This document shows positions 9,700 to 19,804 of a stretch of 39,582 nucleotides of DNA, piece by piece; within the stretch, counting starts at the first letter, position 1, and each line of letters opens with the position of its first letter. Position numbers and translations under genes: made by a program. Source of the stretch: Phialocephala subalpina (Eukaryota > Ascomycota > Leotiomycetes > Helotiales > Mollisiaceae). The notes under the pieces were generated by a model. It did no database searches. It saw nothing but the letters and a program-made list of their open reading frames with translations, and was not told the DNA's origin. The stretch spans positions 256,172 to 295,753 of the forward strand of contig FJOG01000052.1 of NCBI GenBank assembly GCA_900073065.1. Reading direction: 5' to 3'.

Positions 9700-11060
9700 G
9701 GTTATATATTGGTATTTTAAGCAGGACATGAATAAACTTCAAAATTACATAGAGTTTATCAAGGACCACTAATACTGAGTAATCGGGTCTCAATTTCCCG
9801 CCTTCAGATTGGGTGTTGAAAAGGATTTGCGAGCCTTACCCCCGTTTATGGAAGAAAATGCTTATGTGGTGGTAAACTGATTTGCACATTGATTCAAGTA
9901 CAGACCACCCTGGCTAGGACGACGCTGCGGAGCACCAGAACCTCGATCTTGGTAGACATTCTACCTTTCCGGCTTCGCCGAAGGTGCAGGCTTTAATCCT
10001 TTAGTTTTCCCGTGCATAAGGCTTCTTGACAGCACAACAACTAGCCTTGACGGAGATTTGCTGCAGGGTAACGCTGATTTCCATATTTGTCCGTAACCCG
10101 ATCGTTCATTAATCTGCGCGATTAAGCTTCAACTTAGAACTTTCAGGGGTAATAAACTTCCGACGTCTAAGGTTGATATCGCTGTGGTTGTCGGGCAAAT
10201 GGCTGGGTATGTTTGATATTGCATGGCCATGAAATTTGATATACTGCATGGTAGGCCAGCCAGTCAACCATGGCTGCACTAGTTGCGGTTGTGGCACTGT
10301 AACCTAAAAATCCGGTGGAAGGGTATGGGTAATTTGGTGCAAAGATTTTATTACACCACCTATTATTACACCACCTAGCTTGTATCTCACGTAAAGTTTT
10401 CGTAAAGCTATACAGGAAGTCTATGCAGGGAGTGGGAGATTTTGGTGAGCCAGTTGGTTGCCGGGAAAGACGGAAATGAGGTCCCACTCACCACAACGGC
10501 ATTTGAGAGAGCTTCTGAGATGCAATGTTTTTGATTTCTCGGTAATTTCGTATGGGCAGACTTGCCCACCACCCGATATTAGTACCGCAATGCTGGTGGC
10601 CTCCCAGCTATCTAGAAACAAACGAATACCACCCACATCAAAGAGTATTGAGCCTCGAGTAGCCCGCATTTATTTGTTACAGGATTCCACGAGGGACTAT
10701 GTGCGACTAAAAGACAAGACCGCGATATAGCTTGGTAATACAGAGGAAGATATTGGATTCTACACAATGCCCTGTCTCAGGGATTTAGGCTGGCTTCTAG
10801 GTTAGTTGCAGAGATGATGGATCATGTCTGTTGCTTTACTAGACCGTCGCTCTAAAGTCCATTTCATGTTCAGGTTTGTACACATACGAGTATATCTGGA
10901 TTGCATCAGAACTTCGCAATGCTCGAGCAAGTTATACAAAAGTAGAAGTGAATTCTTGTTTGCCGCGTACTTGTATATATATTATTAGTCCCTTGGCAGC
11001 ACCGGTAATCGGCCCGCAATATCACCAATACTATTTCTTCTTCATGCAATCCGACTTCAT
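9700..11060. other. Intergenic stretch, no gene seen
   Basis: Several short frames occur on both strands, but none shows a recognisable domain or splice-supported extension. A small direct repeat (TTACACCACCTATTA) is present near 10350-10377. Confidence 0.4.
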
Positions 11061-12135
11061 TTACAGCAGCAATACCACCGCTCCCACTATCCCAGCTAAG
11101 CTAACAAATCCCACTGTAGCTATTTGCCTCACCGCAGTATTCTTCTTCACACCTTTAGTCCAGTCCATATTAATACTTGTAGGAGCCACACTCCCAGCCG
11201 GACAAGTCAAATTAAAAATCGTATCCGCAGACGTTAGATCTTTTGAAATAGCAAACCTGTCAATAAACTCATCAGCAATCTTCGCTTCTGACAGAACTGG
11301 ATAGGGGGTACATACTTCTCCTTAATACTGGTATTCGCATCGCTCAAAGTATACCACCACACGTTCGTCTCCCTAAGATACCGACATGCAATCGTATCCC
11401 AATAAGTTTTCGCATTCTCTGTACTGAGCACCGCTCTCCCATTTGTAGGCCCGCTCGTCGGCCATCCCGTTTCTGTAATCCACACTGGTTTGTTCCCCGC
11501 TGCAGCAAGAGTCTTATTATGTAAGTCCTCAAAAATCACACTCGCATTCGAGATGGAATTGGGAAGGTTCGTCTCATAATAAGGATAGAGATCCATTCCC
11601 AGGAATCTACGTGGCCGACTAGTATACCAGCTAACGCGGTATCGGTAATAGAGGTTCGAATAGCTTTGATGAAGGAGATGATACTGTTTGGACTATTCCC
11701 GATGCCGGCATTATTGGCGATTCCGCTCTCGCTCAAACGGTATAAGTCCTCGCTCCCAACGCTAATTCCCATTACGAGATCCGTGAATTTAGTTCCCAGA
11801 TTCCCAACAGCGGTCTTAAAGGCAACCATTTCATTATCGATGCTTGTAGTTCCGGAGCACCATATCCCTAGCAAAAGAGAGGTGTTGGTGTTGATAGCTG
11901 CTTGGAAAGCTTGAATGGGTGTATCAGTTATCCCTGCTTGGATGTTTGTGTAGAGTCTTGCGCTGGAGAAGAAACCGGGGGAATAATGCAGAGCTTGCGC
12001 GGCGAGGAACTCGGATTCGAAGTCGGATTCGGTTTTCGGCTTTGAGGAGGTGAAGAAGGCACCGGAGTTGAAACCTTGGTACGCTTTCTGGGCTGCAATA
12101 GCAGTTACGAGGGTGAGGAGGGGAAGGAGATGCAT
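11061..12135 (-). pseudogene. GH17 glucan endo-1,3-beta-glucosidase, deleted and frameshifted
   Basis: A secreted fungal GH17 beta-glucanase gene. The ATG at 12135 opens a signal peptide (MHLLPLLTLVTAIAAQ). The predicted acid/base Glu lies in GISVGSEDLYR and the nucleophile Glu in WITETGWP. Reading breaks at about 11600: GHVDSW is followed directly, in another frame, by MDLYPYYE, so the segment of roughly 20 residues the family has there is missing. A second shift at about 11305 moves reading into a frame giving PVLSEAKIADEF and ending in a hydrophobic tail (VGFVSLAGIVGAVVLLL, stop at 11061), like a GPI-anchor signal. Neither break matches an intron of plausible size. The gene probably no longer makes enzyme. 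Copy 2 of the dispersed upstream element begins 147 nt before its ATG. Confidence 0.8.
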
Positions 12136-12281
12136 TTTGGATTAGCAATCGTTTGGGGTAGAAAAGGTAGGTTGTGAGGGCTGAAGAATTGAACGAGTGT
12201 GTATGGATAGAAGGAGGAAATCCAGGAAGGAAAAATATGGAAGGAAGATGGTCTGGCCTACATGCAGGCCGGATATAGTGC

Positions 12282-12337
12282 ATTGTAAATACGGGTTGAG
12301 TGGACTGGCTGGAGATACTCTTGCGGCCGCGTCGACC
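12282..12337 (-). repeat. Dispersed upstream element, copy 2
   Basis: This 56-nt segment is the partner of 3845-3898, with about 85 percent identity by eye and a few small indels. It ends in GCCGCGTCGACC. Its proximal edge is 147 nt upstream of the GH17 ATG at 12135. Confidence 0.6.
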
Positions 12338-12339
12338 GC

Positions 12340-12535
12340 TTTCCTCTTCGCTGTAAAACGGTTTAAGATCAGGAGGCGGAATAGTACCCTTTGTCTCAAA
12401 GAGGTTCAACACGGCGCCAGCCTTCTCAACCAGTGAAACTTCATTTATTTCCCCCGACAAGCCTTCATCAATCCACAAAATTCTCCTTTTCTTAGCAACT
12501 CCCAACTGCCGGACTTTGCTGCGTAACCAGTTAAT
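12340..12535 (-). other. Unidentified coding-like fragment
   Basis: One minus-strand frame reads INWLRSKVRQLGVAKKRR, then LWIDEGLSGEINEVSLVEK, then GTIPPPDLKPFY. Its composition looks like genuine protein (a charged amphipathic segment, then a Pro-rich link) rather than random sequence. It has a stop shortly upstream and no ATG before GVAKK (the frame opens with a non-ATG codon), and downstream it runs into the dispersed element. I cannot assign it to a family. It may be a decayed gene fragment joined to the dispersed repeat. Confidence 0.25.
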
Positions 12536-12539
12536 AGCT

Positions 12540-13828
12540 CTTCGCTATCGCTTGGCACGGAATAATTGCTGGTAGTATTGAAGTTTAAAAGGCACTAGAT
12601 GTTAGGCGATGGTGCAATAATTGCACCGTGACCGAGGGATTCGATCTTAGAGAAGTGAACGTTATTTTTGACTCATTTCGCTTAAATATTGATTCTCACA
12701 CACCCTGAAATGCCTTGAGCCAGGGCATAACGTCACGCACGAAGGGGAAAGGGGTTTCCCGGCCGGGATATGACAGGCCGTAGCGGGATGGGGTCTAAAC
12801 TCTATTTCGACTATAATGATTAATAATCTAACCGCTTCGTAGTCTAGCCGTATATACCCTTCTCGTTTAACTTCGGACATCGGAGCAATTATAAATCTCT
12901 GAGTATACTTCGTACTTCCCCTCTTTATCGTCTGAGGCTAGTGTATCCATGCTTTGGTTAGCTTAGTTAGGACAGCGGCTGGGTTAACTTAAATATTTCC
13001 AATATTGCTGCTAGGAACATTAATCCCGCTATTCATCCAACGGTCTTATCTCCCTCGCTCTTTCCGTATATATACCTGCCGTTGTGCTTCTAACTCCGCC
13101 AGCCGAAATTAAACGACGTTAGACGTTGTAGTCTTATGCCCCATAAAGCGTTTGATTCAACTGTCTCACTTCGTAACTCTGGCCCCAAACTCCGGCGGGC
13201 GAGAGGTCCTCCTACTGGCTAATAATTGACATTAATTTTGCATAGAATTTAATTTGGGACACGTGAAACTCTTCTAGTGGATAAGTTCTTATCAAGAGAA
13301 GCTTTTTTCGGTCCGAAAGAGAAGACTGGGTGTAGTCTGGTTTGATTTTCTGTGTAAGCTAAACGGGTGAATAGGCGAGCTGAATTTATTTAGCGTGAGA
13401 ACTGTAGATCGACGGCCATCCGACTGTGACTTCCGGAAGGTCTCAATGCTAATAAAATCGTGTGCGCGCATAATGGCTCCCGCCAATTGAGTCCCTCTAC
13501 ATGTCTCGGTCCCCGTTCCCGTGTGCGCCGCCTTCTCCGTTCCCGTTCCCGTTCCGTCCCAGAAAGAGACAATAAGTGGGTCACGATTTATAATTTTTCT
13601 AGAGATGATCTGTCTGAAAAACTTTAATACAAGGCTCTTCGTAAGCAGAATAGACGGTGGTTCCACGGCATAACGAAGAGGGAACCCGGAGCTGTTGAAC
13701 TGAGAAGCATTAATAGGTAGTGCTTCGCACAGTTCAGAATAGCCACAATCAATCAGCAGCTCGCTTTCCAAACTTCCATTACAAATATACTGAAACTTTT
13801 CGATCCTCGATTTCAACCGATTAACAGA
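12540..13828. other. Intergenic stretch, no gene seen
   Basis: Composition is mixed, with scattered short frames lacking recognisable motifs. A CGTTCCCGTTCCCGTTCC low-complexity tract lies near 13500-13560. The promoter of the SDR gene at 13829 must lie at its right end, but no convincing TATA element was found. Confidence 0.4.
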
Positions 13829-14916
13829 ATGACAAACTTCGGCGCTTCCACAGTTGGGCAGGACGTTGTCTCGGCGTATTCAGAACAAGTTTCTGGGAAG
13901 ACTTGTAAGTGTCCCCGCGATTAGCCAGTTCTTTTTCTCTAAGAAAAGAAACAAAAGTTACCTTGCTCTAACCTGTTACAGTTGTAATCACTGGTGCTAG
14001 CATCGGTGGAATTGGTGCCCATGTAGCATACTGTCTCGCAGCCGCACATCCTGCGACGGTCCTCCTCCTAGGGCGCAATGGAGCCAAGGTCTCCCCAGTT
14101 GTCGAAAAGATTCAGCAAATAAGCCCCTCAACGAAAGCGCAATTCGTCAAAGTCGACCTCGCATCAAGCGGATCCGTACGTGCAGCTGCAGCAGAAGTTG
14201 CAACTGTTGTTACTAAAATTGATGTCCTGGTCAATAATGCTGGCATCATGGGCCCTAAGTTCTCCCTCACCCCTGAGAGTGTGGAGAGCCAATTCGGCGC
14301 AAATCACATTGGGCACTTCCTCCTCACTAATCTCCTGATGCCCAAGCTTGAAGCTGCTGGTACAGGGAGCCGGATTGTAAATGTATCTAGCCTGCTGTAC
14401 CAGTTCAGCCCGGTGCGGTTCGACGATTACAATTTCTCCAACGGCGCAACTTTCAACACCTGGGAGGCTTACGGACAATCTAAGACGGCGAACATCCTCT
14501 TTTCTGTTGCCTTGGCCAAAAAATTGGCCAGTAAAGGAGTGAGAAGCTATTCGTTGCATCCAGGCAATATCCAGGATACGAATCTGTCGTCCACTGTAGA
14601 CCCAGCTGAATGGCCAATTGTGGGAGCAATGTTTGGAGAAAAGAATGTTGAGATGCCGAAGGCAAAAACAGTCGAACAGGGAAGCGCAACCACGTTAGTT
14701 GCTGCTTTGGATCCCAAACTTGATTGTAAGTTCTGGTCCCCATTACATACATAAATGCTAGGGAATTGTGCTTATGAAATCCGTATAGGTGTATCTGGGG
14801 CATTTCTAGACGATTGCAGTCCGGCAAAGACCTTGGACTTTGCTTCTAGCCTGGAAAATGCAGAGAAGCTCTGGGCTTTGAGCGAGGAGATTGTGGGACA
14901 GAAATTCACTTACTGA
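13829..14916 (+). CDS. Short-chain dehydrogenase/reductase, three exons
   Basis: An SDR of about 315 aa. Exons are 13829-13904, 13982-14725 and 14789-14916, with introns of 77 and 63 nt; both donors are GTAAGT and the acceptors are ACAG and ATAG. The glycine loop TGASIGGIG (residues 29-37) has the extra residue usual in this fungal subgroup. NNAG is at 110-113, and the catalytic residues are S161/S162, Y189 and K193 (YGQSK). The LHPGNIQDTNL segment and the EKLWALSEEIVGQKF ending match the fungal Lin1/WWOX-like SDR group. The start is preceded by AACAGA. No defect is visible. It lies about 660 nt upstream of the NmrA-like gene on the same strand. Confidence 0.92.
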
Positions 14917-15578
14917 AAAATTCTTTCGAGCGAATGCTTCTAGCCCAGACAGCGTCAAGCTATTCTGTGAAAATGAAGCCGGGCTGGCCGAACCTAGAAT
15001 GATGACCTACAAGAGAAAACTTCGAGAATCCCATCTTGTTTGCAATCCTCTTTGGAGTAGTTCAATTCACGTTGCTAACATGTACGCTTGATTCGTGGAC
15101 ATGAGAAACGTTCTTTCCCCTCAGAATTCCCTATGTTGTAGCCTAGCCCGGTCCCTCCTCGATTACTGTGCGGAATGAGTTATGTGATAATATGTCATGT
15201 GCAAGGCACAAACCCATGGGACCACGCCGAATTGTAGGGTCAAAGGTTAGAACAAAAACCTTTCGAAGTGAGCGTAGGAGCTGGCACGAGACCATTGCGG
15301 AACGGGAGGAACCAAAACCCGTGCAAATGTGCCCGCCCGTCCCTCGACCGGCACTAGTCCAGCTTGGAATCTACCACCGAGTCGGTGGTGCTTTGTAACC
15401 TGCTTGGTTTAATTGCGTCATTATTAATTCTGGTCTGCAGCCGTTGTGATTTGTAACAGTTATGTTAGGGAGTATATATCTAGAACCCCAAGGTGAAATC
15501 TGGGGGAAAATTCAACCACGTGGAAACAACTTTCCTTCCAGAACAAAATCTACCGAATTTGCGGTGACTCATACCACC
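14917..15578. other. Intergenic region upstream of the NmrA-like gene
   Basis: No gene is recognised. The right end carries the probable promoter of the gene at 15579. Confidence 0.4.
15473..15478 (+). promoter_or_regulatory. Putative TATA box of the NmrA-like gene
   Basis: AGTATATATC lies about 105 nt upstream of the ATG at 15579, a common fungal spacing. Confidence 0.4.
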
Positions 15579-16657
15579 ATGGCTCCTATCATGTATGTCG
15601 AACCGTGTCCCTGAGTTTCTCATCTCTCAAGCAGCAGTCGAACATAGATTGAGGATTTCAGCAGCAGCAGAAATCCTGTACTTGAATTGCACTTTTGGGA
15701 GAATGGCACTGACTTTCAATTGCAAACAGACTTATTGTTGGTGCAACAGGCAACACCGGCCGTAGCGTGGTGTCAACCCTCTCAGACTTCACCCAAACCC
15801 CCAACAACCACGTCGCCTCCTACCACCTCATCGCGCAAACACGATCCGCTTCCAGCGACGCCGCGAAGCAACTAGCCTCCCTGCCCAACGTCTCAATCCT
15901 TGAGAAGAATTGGCTAGAAATCACCAGCGACTGGCTCCGCAAGAACGAGGTCACCAAAGTCTTCATCGCCTCCCACACTGGACCGACAGCGTTCTCCGAG
16001 GAGTCCCACTTCCACGTCGTTGCGTTGAATGGAGGGGTCAAGCACATCGTGCGCATCTCCACCACAGCTGCGAATGTGCGTCCAGATTTCCGGGCTTACT
16101 ATCCTCGCACCCACTGGGCCATTGAAACCATGCTGGATACGAAGGAGTTCAAGGGGATGATGTGGACGAGCCTGCAACCCAACGTCTTCACCAGCATGGT
16201 TCTGGCCAATGCCGTGACTCTGGTCAAGGAGTACCGCAAGACGGGTAAGCAGCAGCCGTTGAGCTTGATATCCTCGAAGGACGTCGGCGTGGGTATTATC
16301 GATCCCAATGACGTCGGGGCTTTCGCAGCATATGTGTTGGCAAGTGACAATCCGGAGACGCACAATAGGAAGCGATATGTGCTGAATGGGCCGGAGGATA
16401 TCAGCGGTCAGGGAATTGTGGATCTGGTCGAGAAGGAAATCGGAGCTAAGGTTGAAAATGTGATATATAAGGATCTGTCGTGGCTTGACCGCACTGCCCA
16501 GGGGCCGCAGAAGGTTCTTACTTTGTCGATCAAGCATGCGGTTGAGACGTCATGGGAAGGGAAGTGTGGAACAGATACGACGAGTAAGGAGGTTTTTGGA
16601 ATTCGGGCACCAAAGATAACGCCAGCCCAGGCGTTCAAGGAGTATTTGGAAGGGTAG
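15579..16657 (+). CDS. NmrA-like NAD(P)-binding oxidoreductase
   Basis: Two exons, 15579-15592 and 15730-16657, separated by a 137-nt intron (donor GTATGT, acceptor AACAG), give 313 aa. The 14-nt first exon is chosen because it places ATG in a strong ACCACCATGG context and joins in frame to LIVGATGNTG. The dinucleotide motif GATGNTG is at residues 9-15. Further on are a TTAANVRPDFRAYYPRTHW segment and a C-terminal KITPAQAFKEYLEG. The fold matches atypical SDRs of the NmrA/festuclavine-dehydrogenase (EasG-like) type, which reduce small substrates or act as redox sensors. Substrate and role here are unknown. The gene appears intact. Confidence 0.88.
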
Positions 16658-16802
16658 AGATGTACGGCTGCACATGACTATGCAGTAAGTTTGGAGGAAG
16701 GGACACTGGTGCTGAATTCTATATATATGGAGATCTGTCCATACGACAACCAGTACCTCATTCAGTCACTGCATTTAGAACCTGATAAAACATTGAAAAC
16801 TG

Positions 16803-17526
16803 NNNNNNNNNNNNNNNNNNNNNNNNNNNNNNNNNNNNNNNNNNNNNNNNNNNNNNNNNNNNNNNNNNNNNNNNNNNNNNNNNNNNNNNNNNNNNNNNNN
16901 NNNNNNNNNNNNNNNNNNNNNNNNNNNNNNNNNNNNNNNNNNNNNNNNNNNNNNNNNNNNNNNNNNNNNNNNNNNNNNNNNNNNNNNNNNNNNNNNNNNN
17001 NNNNNNNNNNNNNNNNNNNNNNNNNNNNNNNNNNNNNNNNNNNNNNNNNNNNNNNNNNNNNNNNNNNNNNNNNNNNNNNNNNNNNNNNNNNNNNNNNNNN
17101 NNNNNNNNNNNNNNNNNNNNNNNNNNNNNNNNNNNNNNNNNNNNNNNNNNNNNNNNNNNNNNNNNNNNNNNNNNNNNNNNNNNNNNNNNNNNNNNNNNNN
17201 NNNNNNNNNNNNNNNNNNNNNNNNNNNNNNNNNNNNNNNNNNNNNNNNNNNNNNNNNNNNNNNNNNNNNNNNNNNNNNNNNNNNNNNNNNNNNNNNNNNN
17301 NNNNNNNNNNNNNNNNNNNNNNNNNNNNNNNNNNNNNNNNNNNNNNNNNNNNNNNNNNNNNNNNNNNNNNNNNNNNNNNNNNNNNNNNNNNNNNNNNNNN
17401 NNNNNNNNNNNNNNNNNNNNNNNNNNNNNNNNNNNNNNNNNNNNNNNNNNNNNNNNNNNNNNNNNNNNNNNNNNNNNNNNNNNNNNNNNNNNNNNNNNNN
17501 NNNNNNNNNNNNNNNNNNNNNNNNNN
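16803..17526. other. Assembly gap (724 N)
   Basis: Unresolved bases join the 3' side of the NmrA-like gene to the 3' end of the beta-lactamase-like gene. The true length and content are unknown. Open frames reported through it are artefacts. Confidence 1.
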
Positions 17527-17541
17527 AGAAAACTTCGTCTC

Positions 17542-18804
17542 TCAAGCTTGTAAGGTTACTCGACTCAGACGAAATGCCTCCTCCATGAACGCCATTGATA
17601 GGTTACGGCTGGTTTGATCGGATGGAGGTAGCACCTCGCTGGCATAGATGCCTGCGACACCTTCATCCCGATTTGCAAACCAGTACAGGTTCGGCAACCC
17701 TCCCCAAAATAATGTCCCTTTTCCCCACACACCGACCTGCTGCTCCGCGTACATGCCTCCAAGACCAAAATTGAACCCTGCCGTAGCATCGCCAGTGACA
17801 GTCAGCGGGGAAATGAATTCCCGAGAATTAAGCAGATCCTTCAAAGCAGCAGATCCTTTGGCAAACTGTCCTCTGAACATCTGATTCACTGTTTCTCTTC
17901 TCAGAATCGTAGGAGATTCTTTAATCAGGTCCGCAAGGATCGCGGTGAAGTCCTGGACTGTGGAGTAAAGACCCCTACCCCCGCAGTCCTCTGGAGCGGC
18001 TTCAGGCCATATGTGTTGCGCAGGCTTCAGAGTTCCGTCCTGTTGCCTCTCTGTCATGCTGACAAGCCTCTCTTTTATCTCGGGGTGCTGTTGAAGTCGA
18101 AAGGAAGTGGACGTCAGGCCGAGGGGTTTGAAGATATTCTCTTGCATGTAATCTTCGAGCGATACATTTCCGTTCAAGCGAGTGACGAGGATAGCTGCCC
18201 AGTCAACGCCGTCTCCATATTTCCACCCCTCACCAGGCTCGAATAACAGTGGGGCGGGTGGTTCCTTGAGGAGAGTGCCAGTCAGTGTCACCTGCTGCTC
18301 TCCCCTGGATGCCCTCCATCTGATGAGCGTTGGATATATAATATCACAGCCTGACCCGTCGGAATGCGTTAGCATTTGCCGCAGCGTGATCTTCTTGGTC
18401 GAATTTGTGAATTTGAACTGGTCGCTAGTGGCATCTGCAACGTCGGTCATCGCGATGATCTGAAGTCCGTCAAGTTCGGGGAGGATTTGGAATACAGGCT
18501 CGTCGAGCGTGATGAGACCACGTTCCACGCATTGAAGAGCGGCGATAGTCCCTACGATCTTGGTACAGCTGGCAATCCAGAATGTGTTGTTTGTGCTCAT
18601 GGTTGACGCATCGGGGAGAACAGAAGTATATCCTGATGCGTTCAAGTATATTCTGTTTCCTGAATATATTATAAATGGGAGTTACGCATAGGGTTCTGAG
18701 GATGGCCACAAACCTGTTTCGTCCACGGCTGCGAGCACGCAGCCTGGGACAATATTGGCACCCGAGGCGGTGCTGTGAGCTAACTGCTCTTCAAAGTTTG
18801 CCAT
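17542..18804 (-). CDS. Serine beta-lactamase-like hydrolase/transesterase
   Basis: Two minus-strand exons, 18804-18714 and 18659-17542, with a 54-nt intron (donor GTTTGT, acceptor TTCAG), give 402 aa. The class C beta-lactamase/penicillin-binding-protein motif SCTK puts the nucleophile at S61 and the general base at K64. A downstream WKYGDGVDW supplies the Tyr-containing second motif, and FGLGGMYAEQ plus WGGLPNLYWF lies in the C-terminal part where the family has its third motif. There is no signal peptide, so it is probably cytosolic. Fungal relatives include esterases, lactamases and LovD-type acyltransferases of metabolite clusters. The activity here cannot be told from sequence. It converges on the NmrA-like gene across the assembly gap, and its own stop lies 16 nt inside resolved sequence. 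Confidence 0.9.
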
Positions 18805-19804
18805 TTCTGGATCATGGAAGGGAGTCGGAATCAAGGAAAGTCCAAAAGTTCTTCCGTAGCTGTCTTTTCTGAAAACACGAGGTGTGAGAAATGGCCTCGT
18901 ATGGTAAGGATAAAGACCATCATTTAAGTAAGGCTGCCCATTTCCTCTGTTTAACTGTGTCTCCTGCGAGGGAGTTTGCGGTTTCACTGTACCATTCGGT
19001 TTCTCGGTTCCCCCCCCTCACTGCACTTGTCTTGATCTGTGGGCGATGTTTCACCACTACCGATGCCGACTTTGATCTGCCCATCAGAACGCACCTGATT
19101 ACCTGTGCCCTACTAGCTCCAATGTGTTCGAATGTGGTTTGTAACTCTCTCGGCACTGATTAGGACCTTGATTGGGAGGTCTTAGGTGCCGTGCAACCTC
19201 GGGCCGTGGGAGCCAATCAAAATGACCTGCCTAAGCGACAACAACACCCGGTCGTTAGAATTAGGTTTAGTACGATACCGGAGGATTTCCGTGGTACCGA
19301 GTTAGTGCCAAACAGTGTAACTCAACCGCGGGGGACGACCCCAAGTACTCGATCGAACTACTCAGATCCCTCGAATGCTTACCGTGATGAAAGGTGCCGA
19401 TTGGACATGTCGGAAATAACTCCACTCAGCCACTGGTGTTTTCGTAATATGAAAGCAAAAGGTCAACGGGAACATAGACAATCTACATGTGCTTACTCAC
19501 TCGTGTGGCCTGTGCTGAAACTTTCGGTTTTCGAAGCACCGTGATCCAAGATTATCTTGATTGGTCTGCTTTGCATAATCCAAGCCATCGCGAGTCGATG
19601 AGCTCGCAATGTTGTCGTTGTAGGATTTGGTAGGATGGGATCTGTACTATACGCCTCCTGATTGCACTTGAAGTGAATCCAGAAGAAGAAAAAAACCCCT
19701 TGAAGCGTGCCACTAAGCTTGTTTTTTGCTTCACCTTCATGTAAACACTCGAAATGTACAGAGACAAATCTCATTTAGGATATCTCTTCCATCATGTTTC
19801 TCGG
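18805..19804. other. Intergenic region, no gene seen
   Basis: This is the upstream region of the beta-lactamase-like gene and the downstream region of the acyl-CoA synthetase-like gene. Only short unrecognised frames occur. Confidence 0.4.

Noticed and set aside
13292..13816. 174-codon minus-strand frame
   Set aside because: Low-complexity Gly-Thr-rich part derives from the CGTTCC tract; nothing recognisable otherwise.
15914..16537. 207-codon minus-strand frame opposite the NmrA-like gene
   Set aside because: It is antisense to a clear NAD(P)-binding gene and has no motif of its own.
16691..17617. Long open frames through the N gap on both strands
   Set aside because: They consist almost entirely of undetermined bases.
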